Positions 31,697 to 38,937 of a DNA stretch of 38,937 nucleotides are shown piece after piece. The stretch is from positions 1-38,937 of the forward strand of contig JAUNJX010000019.1 of NCBI GenBank assembly GCA_030533005.1, written 5' to 3'. The first letter of the stretch is position 1, and each line of letters begins with the position of its first letter. The DNA is from Clostridia bacterium. GTDB lineage: Bacteria > Bacillota > Clostridia > Christensenellales > CAG-138. Below the pieces are notes generated by a model that was given only the letters and a program-made list of their open reading frames with translations, made no database searches and was not told the DNA's origin. The translations under genes were made by a program, and so were the position numbers.

Positions 31697-33946
31697 ATGC
31701 CACATCAGGATACCATCATCATTCGCGGCTTGACCCAAAACAACCTGAAAAACGTTTCTCTGGATATTCCCAAGGAAAAGATCGTCGTGTTTACCGGCGT
31801 GTCCGGCTCCGGCAAATCCAGCATCGTTTTTGACACCATCGCCGCCGAAAGCCAGCGCCAGATGAACGAGACCTATACAGCCTTCATTCGCGGGCGGCTT
31901 CCCAAGCATGAAAAGCCAAAGGTCGATCGCATCGAGAACCTCTCCGCCTCCGTCATTATCGACCAGAGCCGGCTGGGCGGCAACGCACGCTCCACCGTGG
32001 GCACCATCAGCGACCTGTATTCGGCGCTGCGCGTGCTGTTCTCCCGCATCGGTACGCCGTATGTGGGGACGGCCTCCTGCTTTTCCTTCAACGATCCGAA
32101 CGGCATGTGCAAGGAGTGTTCCGGCTTGGGGAAAGTGACGGAATTGAACGTGGAGCTGATGATGCTTCCCGAGGAGAGCTGGAACACCGGCATGGTGGAC
32201 GCAACGCTTTTTCGCGTCGGGAGCTGGTATTGGCAGCAATATCGGGATTCCGGCCTATTTGACCTCGACAAGAAGTGGAAGGATTACACCGAGCGGGAGC
32301 GCAACCTCATGCTCTACGGCGCCTACGAGCCGGGCGGCAAGCGCGTGAGCAAGCAGGTGGAGGGGCTGCACAATCAATATTCGAGGCTGTTCCTCAAGCG
32401 CGACCTTTCGGATATGAGCGAGAGCATGCAAAATCGTTCCGCCGAGCTCATCCAGCAGAAGGAATGTCCCGTCTGCCATGGCAAGCGGCTCAACGAAGCG
32501 GCGCTTTCCTGCAAGGTGGCGGGGTACAACATCGCGGAAATGTCGGATATGGAGTTTTTGCAGCTTCGGGATGTGCTTCGTGGCGTCGACGATCCGCGCG
32601 GCGCGACGATCGTGGAGACGCTGGTCGCCTCCCTGACCCGCATGATCGATATCGGCTTGCCGTATCTCAACATGAACAGGGAATCCGCCTCTCTTTCCGG
32701 TGGCGAAGCGCAGCGGCTCAAGCTCGTGCGCTATATGGGCAGCGCCCTGACCGGCATGGTCTATATCTTTGACGAGCCCAGCACCGGCATGCACCCGCGC
32801 GACGTGCACCGCATGACAAAGCTCCTGCAAAGCCTGCGGGACAAGGGCAACACCGTATTGGTCGTGGAGCATGACAAGGACGTTATTTCCATTGCCGACG
32901 AGGTGATCGACGTGGGCCCGCTGGCGGGTCAAAACGGCGGCGAGATCTTATTCCAGGGAACCTACGCGCAGCTTCTTTCCTCCGGCACGCTCACGGGGCA
33001 GGCCATGCAGGAGCAGGTGCCCATCAAACTCAATCCGCGCATCCCCAAGGAATTCCTTCCCGTGCGCAACGCCAACCTGCATAACCTGAAGAACGTTTCC
33101 GCGGATATTCCGCTTAATGTGCTGACGGTGGTGACGGGCGTGGCGGGTTCGGGCAAAAGCAGCCTCATTCGGGATGTGTTCGCCGCGGAATACGCGGATC
33201 GCGTGGTGCTGGTGGATCAGTCGCCCATCACGGCGACGGGTCGTTCTACGCCCGCGACCTTCCTTGGCTTCTTCGATGAGATCAGAAAGCTGCTGGCGGC
33301 AGAAAACCATGTGGACGCAGCGCTCTTTTCCTTCAACAGCAAGGGCGCATGTCCCGCCTGCAAGGGTAAGGGCGTGGTGGTGACGGAGCTTGTGTTCATG
33401 GATCCCGTGACGACGGTTTGCGAAGCATGCGAGGGCAGGCGCTATAACGAAGAAGCGCTTTCCTATCGGTATCACGGCAAAAACGTGGTGGAGATCTCCC
33501 AAATGTCCGTGCAGGACGCGGCGGTATTCTTCCGCGATGTGCCCAAGGTCGCCAAGCACCTCAAGGCCATGCAGGAGGTGGGGCTATCTTATCTTTCTTT
33601 GGGGCAGCCGCTTTCCACCCTGTCCGGCGGCGAGCGCCAGCGGGTGAAGCTTGCGAAGTATCTTGACAAAAAGGGCAACATCTATGTGTTGGACGAGCCT
33701 ACGACCGGCCTGCACGCGTCCGACGTCAAAAGCATCATGAAGCTACTGGACAGCTTTGTTAAGCGTGGCAATACGGTGATCGTGATCGAGCATAATCTGG
33801 ACGTGATGAAACAGGCGGATTACATCATCGACATCGGGCCGGACGGCGGCACCGGAGGCGGCGAGGTCGTCTTTACCGGCACGCCCAGGGAGATGACCAT
33901 TGCGGATACCATCACGGCAAAATATCTGCGGCGGTCTTTAACGTAA
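31697..33946 (+). CDS. UvrA-like ABC ATPase (excinuclease subunit A paralogue, short form)
   Basis: This 749-residue protein has two UvrA-type ABC modules. Walker A motifs are GVSGSGKSS (34-42) and GVAGSGKSS in the second half. Signatures are LSGGEAQRLKLVRY and LSGGERQRVKLAKY. Walker B segments are IFDEPSTGMHPRD and VLDEPTTGLHASD. Zinc-finger cysteines remain: CKECSGLG with CPVCHGKR, and CPACKGKG with CEACEGRR. It is about 190 residues shorter than housekeeping UvrA (about 940), probably lacking the UvrB-binding insert, as in UvrA2-type or drug-resistance-associated paralogues. It may bind damaged or ligand-bound DNA without recruiting UvrB. AAGGAAGGAGCG precedes the ATG. Confidence 0.9.
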   Translation: MPHQDTIIIRGLTQNNLKNVSLDIPKEKIVVFTGVSGSGKSSIVFDTIAAESQRQMNETYTAFIRGRLPKHEKPKVDRIENLSASVIIDQSRLGGNARSTVGTISDLYSALRVLFSRIGTPYVGTASCFSFNDPNGMCKECSGLGKVTELNVELMMLPEESWNTGMVDATLFRVGSWYWQQYRDSGLFDLDKKWKDYTERERNLMLYGAYEPGGKRVSKQVEGLHNQYSRLFLKRDLSDMSESMQNRSAELIQQKECPVCHGKRLNEAALSCKVAGYNIAEMSDMEFLQLRDVLRGVDDPRGATIVETLVASLTRMIDIGLPYLNMNRESASLSGGEAQRLKLVRYMGSALTGMVYIFDEPSTGMHPRDVHRMTKLLQSLRDKGNTVLVVEHDKDVISIADEVIDVGPLAGQNGGEILFQGTYAQLLSSGTLTGQAMQEQVPIKLNPRIPKEFLPVRNANLHNLKNVSADIPLNVLTVVTGVAGSGKSSLIRDVFAAEYADRVVLVDQSPITATGRSTPATFLGFFDEIRKLLAAENHVDAALFSFNSKGACPACKGKGVVVTELVFMDPVTTVCEACEGRRYNEEALSYRYHGKNVVEISQMSVQDAAVFFRDVPKVAKHLKAMQEVGLSYLSLGQPLSTLSGGERQRVKLAKYLDKKGNIYVLDEPTTGLHASDVKSIMKLLDSFVKRGNTVIVIEHNLDVMKQADYIIDIGPDGGTGGGEVVFTGTPREMTIADTITAKYLRRSLT

Positions 33947-33954
33947 ATTGCACG

Positions 33955-33983
33955 TTTTCAATTGTGCCGCGATATGGTAGACT
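33955..33983 (+). promoter_or_regulatory. Candidate promoter of the YczE-like gene
   Basis: TTTTCA (33955-33960), a 17-base spacer and TGG-TAGACT (33975-33983). It lies just after the UvrA-like stop. Confidence 0.45.
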
Positions 33984-34029
33984 GTAGCGGATCGATAGAA
34001 AAAGCAGAAAGTGCAGGCCGGAGGCGCGT

Positions 34030-34737
34030 ATGGAAATACAGGAAAATCGAGTGCAGGAAAAGACGCAGACCCGCGCGGGATATCCGCAGCGGATCGCCCG
34101 GCTGCTGCTGGGGCTGGTGCTGTTTTCCATCGGCTCCTATTTGACCATTCAGGCTAACATCGGCCTTGCGCCGTGGGAAGCGTTCAGCATGGGCGTATCT
34201 ACGGCTACGGGCACAAGCTATGGGAATATTCTGGTGCTTTCCGGCTTTGTGATCCTGCTGATCGATATCGTATTAAAGGAAAAGATCGGCTTTGGCACGG
34301 TGCTCGATATGCTGCTGATAGGCAAATTTGTGGATCTGTGGCGCTGGATGGAGCTTGTCCCCATGATGGACAGGTTCCTGCCCGGTCTTGGCCTGCTGCT
34401 GCTGGGGCAGGTGTGCATTTGCGTGGCAAGCTGCTTTTACATCGGCGCGGGCTTTAGCTGCGGCCCGCGCGACGCGCTGATGGTGGCATTGGGGAAGCGC
34501 TTTCCCAAGACGCCTATCGGTCTTATTCGCGGCCTGATCGAAGGCTCTGTGCTGTTGGTCGGCTGGCTTTTGGGCGCGAAGGTGGGGATAGGCACCGTGA
34601 TCGCGGTGTTTGGCATCGGCTTCATTTTGCAGCTCACCTTTAAGCTGCTGCGCTTTGACGTGACGGCCGTGGTGCAGGAGGATCTTTTACAAACGGTGCG
34701 GGGCATGCGAAAAGAGATCGCGGCTGCGGAGAAATAA
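34030..34737 (+). CDS. YczE/YyaS/YitT-family membrane protein
   Basis: This 235-residue protein has a short charged N-terminus and about five membrane segments. The pattern IGSYLTIQANIGLAPWEAFSMG and the later YIGAGFSCGPRDALMVALGKRF are typical of YczE. The function is unknown, though it is often seen beside transporters or regulators. GGAGGCGCGT precedes the ATG. It is distantly similar in layout to the DUF6198 protein at 22707. The gene ends just before the palindrome and terminator. Confidence 0.85.
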   Translation: MEIQENRVQEKTQTRAGYPQRIARLLLGLVLFSIGSYLTIQANIGLAPWEAFSMGVSTATGTSYGNILVLSGFVILLIDIVLKEKIGFGTVLDMLLIGKFVDLWRWMELVPMMDRFLPGLGLLLLGQVCICVASCFYIGAGFSCGPRDALMVALGKRFPKTPIGLIRGLIEGSVLLVGWLLGAKVGIGTVIAVFGIGFILQLTFKLLRFDVTAVVQEDLLQTVRGMRKEIAAAEK

Positions 34738-34762
34738 AAATGCAAATTGAAAAATGCAAGCA

Positions 34763-34790
34763 TCTATAAAGGTCAAATGACCTTTATAGA
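34763..34790. repeat. Perfect 13-bp palindrome with 2-base loop
   Basis: TCTATAAAGGTCA (34763-34775), AA, TGACCTTTATAGA (34778-34790). It directly abuts the terminator hairpin at 34791. Such a long exact symmetry in intergenic DNA suggests a protein-binding site or a recombination or repeat element. It may also reinforce termination in the leftward direction. Confidence 0.85.
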
Positions 34791-34822
34791 AAAAGAGCAT
34801 CCCGGTGAAGGGATGCTCTTTT
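34791..34822. terminator. Bidirectional intrinsic terminator
   Basis: AAAAGAGCATCCC (34791-34803), loop GGTGAA, GGGATGCTCTTTT (34810-34822). U-runs are present in both orientations. It serves the YczE-like gene on the right strand and the zinc-ribbon gene on the left strand. Confidence 0.92.
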
Positions 34823-34834
34823 AGGTCGGTTGTG

Positions 34835-35110
34835 TTATCTCCTATTTCTGAAGCAATCGCTGCACAGAACCGGCTTGTCGCCATGGGGCTGGAAGGGAAC
34901 CTGGCAGGATTTTCCGCACTCGCTGCATACTGCATCGTACATCTGGCGAGGGCCGTTGTCACGTCCGCCGTTCTTCCGGGCCATACGGCAGGCTTTGCAG
35001 CGCTGCGGTTCGTTCGTGAAACCCTTCTCGGCAAAAAACTCTTGCTCGCTGGCAGTAAAGGTGAATTCTTGTCCGCAATCTTTGCAGACGATGGTCTTGT
35101 CGCTGTACAT
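34835..35110 (-). CDS. Zinc-ribbon domain-containing protein
   Basis: This 91-residue protein has two zinc-binding modules. The first has CKDCGQEFTFTASEQEFF and later CKACRMARK. The second has CSECGKSCQVPFQPHG and CSDC. The first module resembles the probable zinc-ribbon (zf-trcl) family and the second the CxxC family that begins with a CSECG motif. Such proteins are common in Clostridia, and their function is unknown. An AGAGG ribosome binding site precedes the ATG at 35110, and a strong promoter lies upstream. Confidence 0.88.
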   Translation of the reverse strand: MYSDKTIVCKDCGQEFTFTASEQEFFAEKGFTNEPQRCKACRMARKNGGRDNGPRQMYDAVCSECGKSCQVPFQPHGDKPVLCSDCFRNRR

Positions 35111-35161
35111 AAATACCTCTTAGAAAGAATTATGCAGTGGGGTTACCACCACACGAGTAAG

Positions 35162-35190
35162 ACTATATCCTATTGGAAGCCAAAAGTCAA
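35162..35190 (-). promoter_or_regulatory. Promoter of the zinc-ribbon gene
   Basis: On the minus strand TTGACT (35190-35185), 17-base spacer and TATAGT (35167-35162). The leader is about 45 bases. Confidence 0.7.
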
Positions 35191-35243
35191 ACATAGGTTT
35201 CACATTTCTTGCATTTGTTTTTTGAAACAGGAAGGCGCCTCCG

Positions 35244-35732
35244 CTATTGCCCTGTCGCAGCCAGCGTTTGCAGCGTATCGCCTGCGATGCGATAAACCGT
35301 CCAATCCTCCATAGGCTCTGCGCCCAAGGACAAATAAAAATCAATGCTTGGCCGGTTCCAATCCAGACACCACCACTCCAAACGCCCGCAGCCGCGCTCT
35401 ACGGCAATCTTGGCAAGCTGCCCGAACAGCGCCTTTCCGTACCCTTTTTTGCGGTGCTCCGGCAATACGAACAGATCCTCCAGATACATGCCCGCGCGGC
35501 CGAGGAAGGTGGAGAAGTTATGGAAGAACAGGGCAAAGCCGACCTCTTGGCCATCCACCACGACAAAGAGCACTTCGGCCATTTTCTTTTCAAAAATCCA
35601 TTCCCGCAATACGTCCTCTGTCGCTACGACCTCTGCCGACATCTTTTCGTATGCCGCAAGCTCCTTAATGAAGAACAGGATCTTTGCCGTGTCAGCCGCT
35701 TCCGCGAATCGAAATTCCATTTTTGTTTCCAA
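35244..35732 (-). CDS. GNAT family N-acetyltransferase (diamine acetyltransferase-like)
   Basis: This 162-residue protein contains FRFAEAADTAKILFFIKELA, EVGFALFFHNFSTFLGRAG and the acetyl-CoA motif LPEHRKKGYGKALFGQLA. It then has GRLEWWCLDWNRPSIDFYLS. This is the pattern of spermidine/diamine acetyltransferase-like GNATs. The TTG at 35732 is preferred because AAAGGAG lies 8 bases upstream. The next ATG (35720) lies about 20 bases from it. It follows the DUF554 gene by 22 bases. Confidence 0.88.
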   Translation of the reverse strand: METKMEFRFAEAADTAKILFFIKELAAYEKMSAEVVATEDVLREWIFEKKMAEVLFVVVDGQEVGFALFFHNFSTFLGRAGMYLEDLFVLPEHRKKGYGKALFGQLAKIAVERGCGRLEWWCLDWNRPSIDFYLSLGAEPMEDWTVYRIAGDTLQTLAATGQ

Positions 35733-35754
35733 TGGATAAGCTCCTTTTCTTATG

Positions 35755-36429
35755 CTACATAAATTGCGCTAAGATAGCCGCAACGAAAATGGAAGGAAGA
35801 TAATCGAGTATCTTGAGCTTGGTAAGTCCCAGCATGTTGCAGCCCATGCCCAAGAGCAGCACGGAGCCCATCGCGGTGATCTCAGCGATGGCATGCGTGC
35901 TTAAAAAGGGAGCGATCACCTGTGCAAGCAGCGTGATACTGCCTTCCACAAGTAAGATCGCCGCTGCGGAAAAAACGACGCCCACGCCCATGGTGGCTGA
36001 AAAGACAACGCTGGACACGCCGTCGATCACAGATTTGGCGATCAGGGTACTGTGATCGCCGGAAAGCCCGCTTTGCAGGGAGCCTATGATGGCCATAGCC
36101 CCCACGCAAAACAGCAGCGAGGTCGTAACGAAGGCCGCGGAAAAGCGGCTGTCGCCCCTTGCAAGCTTTTTGCTGAGCCAATCCCCAAATCTGTTGAAAT
36201 GCCCGTCAAAATCCAGCCATGCGCCCATGCCGCCGCCCAAAACGACGGAAAGTATGGTGATGAGCTGGTTTTCTCCCTCCAGCAGGCCCGTAATGCCAAT
36301 ATAGATCACGACCAGCGCCAGACCCTTCATGATTGCGTCCGTGACCCGTTCTGGCAAGCCCTTTCCCAAAAGCAATCCGACGAGGCCGCCCGCTACGATC
36401 GTGCCGGTATTCAATAATGCACCGAACAT
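35755..36429 (-). CDS. DUF554 family membrane protein
   Basis: This 224-residue protein starts MFGALLNTGTIVAGGLVGLLLGKGLPERV, the DUF554 N-terminus. It has about six to seven membrane segments, with FCVGAMAIIGSLQSGLSGDHSTLIAKS in the centre. The family (YdfK/YqgA-like) has no proven function. AAGGAGAATCAT precedes the ATG. The gene is 10 bases downstream of the DUF2238-like gene, so the two are co-transcribed. Confidence 0.9.
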   Translation of the reverse strand: MFGALLNTGTIVAGGLVGLLLGKGLPERVTDAIMKGLALVVIYIGITGLLEGENQLITILSVVLGGGMGAWLDFDGHFNRFGDWLSKKLARGDSRFSAAFVTTSLLFCVGAMAIIGSLQSGLSGDHSTLIAKSVIDGVSSVVFSATMGVGVVFSAAAILLVEGSITLLAQVIAPFLSTHAIAEITAMGSVLLLGMGCNMLGLTKLKILDYLPSIFVAAILAQFM

Positions 36430-36439
36430 ATGATTCTCC

Positions 36440-37111
36440 TTATTCTTTCTTTTTTTCCAGCGTCAACGCGCCGATGAGTGAAATAAGCAAAGCGCCGATC
36501 GCGTCCGTGATGATATCCTTCATGGTATCCGCGAGCGCAGCGCGGCCAACGAGCGCCACGCCGGCTTCAGTCCGGAATTTCTGCATGTTCATGCCGAGCA
36601 GGCCGTCGAAGGAAAACTCATAGATCTCCCACAGCGCGCCGACCGTAAGCGCGAAACAAAAAGCGAAGAGCGCCACGAAGCGCGTGCTCAAATTGACCTG
36701 CGTCGCAGGCGCATCATTGAGGAAGGATACCAGAGAAAACCCAAAAGCGCCCAGCATCATGGCGCTCATGGCGTGCAGCAGCGTATCCCAGTGGGGGATG
36801 ACATAATAGAAGCTTCGCACCTCGCCCAAATAGATGGCGCAATAGAGAAATACAAAAAACATGATGCTCATGTAGTTGGGAAAGCTGATATCCAGCCGGT
36901 GCTCCAGTATCGAGGGCAGGAACATGACCAAAAGTCCCAGCGCGCACTGCACCAGCATCAGCACATAATCGCTGCGCAGACGCTCGCCTTCTTGGACGAC
37001 GGCGGTCGCGGGCGTTGTAACGGTTTTGAACGATGCAAAGCCGATAGAGCCAACAAGAGTCACCAAGAGCGTCCAGAACAGGATCTTTTTCAGGTTAGGT
37101 TTCTTTTTCAT
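36440..37111 (-). CDS. DUF2238-like integral membrane protein
   Basis: Read from MKKKPNLKKILFWTLL, the protein is about 223 residues with five to six membrane segments. It carries HWDTLLHAMSAMMLGAFG, ALTVGALWEIYEFSFD and DTMKDIITDAIGALL, with His, Glu and Asp within membrane segments as in DUF2238 (E. coli YjdF-like, unrelated to the Bacillus YjdF above). The start is odd: no ribosome binding site is visible and a good -10 lies only eight bases upstream. A longer in-frame start at 37174 would place that -10 in the coding region. Confidence 0.75.
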   Translation of the reverse strand: MKKKPNLKKILFWTLLVTLVGSIGFASFKTVTTPATAVVQEGERLRSDYVLMLVQCALGLLVMFLPSILEHRLDISFPNYMSIMFFVFLYCAIYLGEVRSFYYVIPHWDTLLHAMSAMMLGAFGFSLVSFLNDAPATQVNLSTRFVALFAFCFALTVGALWEIYEFSFDGLLGMNMQKFRTEAGVALVGRAALADTMKDIITDAIGALLISLIGALTLEKKKE

Positions 37112-37119
37112 AATAAGGT

Positions 37120-37148
37120 AGTATAGCATAAAACACGGAAAGTAGAAA
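37120..37148 (-). promoter_or_regulatory. Extended -10 promoter nearly abutting the DUF2238-like start codon
   Basis: On the minus strand TGC-TATACT (hexamer 37125-37120) with a weak TTTCTA -35 17 bases upstream. The transcript would begin near 37113, almost at the ATG at 37111. Confidence 0.5.
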
Positions 37149-37347
37149 AGGGAATCTGCACGCGGTTCACACACGGCCTAATCGTGGTTGCTTTTATTGG
37201 AAATATACGATATAGTGATAACAACATTTCAACAAAAAAGCATGCTTGCGTAATTTTTGCATAGCGCTGGTATGCATACGGCAAAATTCGGGAGCACAGG
37301 CGATTTTATCCAAAAATCGTACAAAGAGGGTAGGCGGACGATAGCGC

Positions 37348-38937
37348 ATGGCAAATAAGGAAACCGATAGAAAAGTAATGCTCGTTGCGGATGACACAGA
37401 ATCAAGCCGTATGCTCATGCGTGCTATATTTGAGGATACCTATCGTGTTTTGGAAGCGGAAAACGGTGTGATCGCGCTGGATATGCTTAACAACATCCCC
37501 GATATTGAAATATTGATCTTGGACATTTCCATGCCGGAGCTGGATGGCTTTGGTGTGATGGCGGTGATGCATGAGGACGTCCGCCTGCGGGATATACCGA
37601 CCGTCGTGGTGACGGCAAGCGAGGATCTGGATACGCAGATCGGCGCCTTGGAGGGCGGTGCTGTGGACGTGCTGACCAAGCCCATCAATCCGCAGATCGT
37701 GATGCACCGTATCAAAAACATCATGGCGCGCAAGGAAGCCGATCGGATCGCGGAGCAGAACCGCGCCATAGAGCGGGAGCTTGCGTCCATGGATATGGAT
37801 GAAAAGTCCGGCATCTATAACAAATATGGCTTTATCCGGCACACGGCGCGGCTGCTGCATGAAAATCCCGCCAAGCAGTATGTGATCGCCCGCTGGGATA
37901 TGGATAACTTTAAGGTTTACAATGACATATTCGGCGCGGAAGCGGGCGACGCGTATCTTCGCGCGGTGGGCGACCGTTACAGGGAACTGGCGAGGGAGAT
38001 ACCCGGCTTGGCCGTCTACGCCCGTTACGATGCAGATCATTTTATCTGCTGCCGTGAAGCGGATAGCCTTGATCCTGAAAAGGCGCTGGACAATATCGAA
38101 CATGATTTTACGGCCAAATCGGAGGCTGCATTCAAGTTTATACCCCGCATGGGCATTTATCGGGTCGAGGATCCGACGCTGGATATCACGCTGATGAGCG
38201 ACAGGGCGCTGCTGGCGCTGCGCGCAACGAAAGGCCGCTTTGATCAGCGTTATGCGTGGTATGACGATTCCATGCGCGCGGCGCTGCTTGAAAAGCAGGA
38301 GATCACGACGGAGATGCAGTTTGCCCTGCAAAACGGGCAGTTCGTGCCCTTTTTCCAGCCGCAGTACAACCATTCCACCGGTGCCATGATCGGCGCGGAG
38401 GCGCTTGCGCGGTGGCAGCACCCGCAGAAGGGTCTGATTCCGCCGGGAAGGTTTATTCCGTTGTTTGAGACCAACGGCTTTATCTACGAATTGGATAAGT
38501 GCATTTGGGAGCAGGTCTGCATGCTGCTGCGAAAGTGGCTGGATGCGGGGAGCGTGCCGTTGCCGGTGTCGGTCAACATTTCGCGCTACGACATTTTTCA
38601 GGAAGGATTCTACGAAACCATCACGGGGCTTGTGGAAAAATACTGTATCCCCGTTTACCTGCTGCGGCTGGAGGTCACGGAATCGGCATTCGCAAAATCC
38701 ACGAAGCAGATCATTGACATGGTGGAGCGGCTGAGTGATTTTGGCTTCCTTATAGAGATCGATGATTTTGGCTGCGGCTATTCCTCCTTCAATACCCTGA
38801 AGGATGTGCCCGCGCATATATTGAAGCTGGACATGCAGTTTTTGGAGGGCGGGGACGATTCGCAGCGTGGCGGCAATATATTGGAATCCATTGTGCGCAT
38901 GGCTAAATGGCTGGGCATGCCGTTCATTGCAGAGGGT
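37348..38937 (+). CDS. REC-GGDEF(degenerate)-EAL response regulator, partial
   Basis: The frame is open from ATG 37348 to the window edge (530 residues seen). The receiver domain (about 8-130) has acidic pair ADD, phosphoacceptor Asp59 (LILDISMPELDG) and Lys in LTKPINP. The diguanylate-cyclase-like domain (about 150-310) has RWDMDNFKVYND, but the active-site GGDEF is replaced by YDADHF, so it should not make c-di-GMP. The EAL domain follows with intact EAL (GAEALARW, near residue 350), EVTES and DDFGCGYSS, so phosphodiesterase activity is likely. It probably lowers c-di-GMP in response to phosphorylation. No cognate kinase lies in the window. The ribosome binding site is weak. Confidence 0.92.
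   Translation, partial: MANKETDRKVMLVADDTESSRMLMRAIFEDTYRVLEAENGVIALDMLNNIPDIEILILDISMPELDGFGVMAVMHEDVRLRDIPTVVVTASEDLDTQIGALEGGAVDVLTKPINPQIVMHRIKNIMARKEADRIAEQNRAIERELASMDMDEKSGIYNKYGFIRHTARLLHENPAKQYVIARWDMDNFKVYNDIFGAEAGDAYLRAVGDRYRELAREIPGLAVYARYDADHFICCREADSLDPEKALDNIEHDFTAKSEAAFKFIPRMGIYRVEDPTLDITLMSDRALLALRATKGRFDQRYAWYDDSMRAALLEKQEITTEMQFALQNGQFVPFFQPQYNHSTGAMIGAEALARWQHPQKGLIPPGRFIPLFETNGFIYELDKCIWEQVCMLLRKWLDAGSVPLPVSVNISRYDIFQEGFYETITGLVEKYCIPVYLLRLEVTESAFAKSTKQIIDMVERLSDFGFLIEIDDFGCGYSSFNTLKDVPAHILKLDMQFLEGGDDSQRGGNILESIVRMAKWLGMPFIAEG

Noticed and set aside
35111..35243. T-box-like stretch with GTGGTAACC in the zinc-ribbon leader
   Set aside because: The leader is only about 45 bases, far too short for a T-box, and the conserved antiterminator sequence is not matched.
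37402..38817. Minus-strand open frame of 471 codons
   Set aside because: It is antisense to the REC-GGDEF-EAL gene, whose motifs are unmistakable.

Overview
The window reads as chromosomal DNA of a GC-rich, strictly anaerobic Bacillota (Clostridia-type) bacterium. Supporting signs are strong AGGAGG-type ribosome binding sites, sigma-A promoters with extended -10 elements, a LytTR/GHKL two-component system, a yjdF riboswitch, YczE-like membrane proteins, and oxygen-sensitive enzymes (double-cubane reductase, 2-hydroxyacyl-CoA dehydratase-type activase). No rRNA, tRNA, CRISPR array, insertion sequence or phage gene was seen.

Layout. (1) 1-517: 5' part of a class III ABC substrate-binding lipoprotein (minus strand), with a promoter and a palindrome overlapping its -10. 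(2) 718-6335: a selenium/sulfur module. A selenium-metabolism-type LysR regulator is divergent from a double-cubane-cluster reductase, a DUF3343 protein, a cysteine desulfurase, YedF, a second DUF3343 protein and the ASKHA-type activase/reductase. It ends in a clear intrinsic terminator. (3) 6564-8456 (minus): a PLP cysteine synthase-like enzyme and a YheO-like PAS/HTH regulator. (4) 8820-23393 (plus): a long co-directional block with CofE (F420-0:L-glutamate ligase), the three subunits of a xanthine-dehydrogenase-family molybdenum hydroxylase, two luciferase-like (LLM) oxidoreductases flanking an F420H2:NADP oxidoreductase, an M24 metallohydrolase, a complete Liv-type ABC importer, a RibU-like ECF S component and a DUF6198 membrane protein. 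(5) 23511-28593: a BceAB-like ABC transporter divergent from a LytTR/GHKL two-component system. (6) 28594-34834: DEAD-box helicase with a long structured leader, yjdF riboswitch plus yjdF, a GNAT, a SemiSWEET-like protein, a UvrA-like ATPase and a YczE-like protein. (7) 34835-37111 (minus): zinc-ribbon protein, GNAT, DUF554 and DUF2238-like membrane proteins. (8) 37348-end: a REC/degenerate-GGDEF/EAL protein cut by the window edge.

The most unusual unit is region 4. It looks like a self-contained catabolic operon. The Liv importer would bring in a small, probably nitrogen-containing or amino-acid-like compound. The molybdenum hydroxylase would hydroxylate it, the two LLM enzymes would exchange hydride with deazaflavin F420, Fno would link F420 to NADP(H), CofE would supply the polyglutamate tail, and the M24 enzyme would hydrolyse a C-N bond. 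F420-dependent catabolism is known mainly from methanogens and actinobacteria, so a complete cassette in a Clostridia-like genome deserves testing. Region 2 is the second candidate: a nitrogenase-like ATP-driven low-potential reductase pair interleaved with selenium/sulfur carrier genes. The substrates of both systems are inferred, not shown by the sequence.
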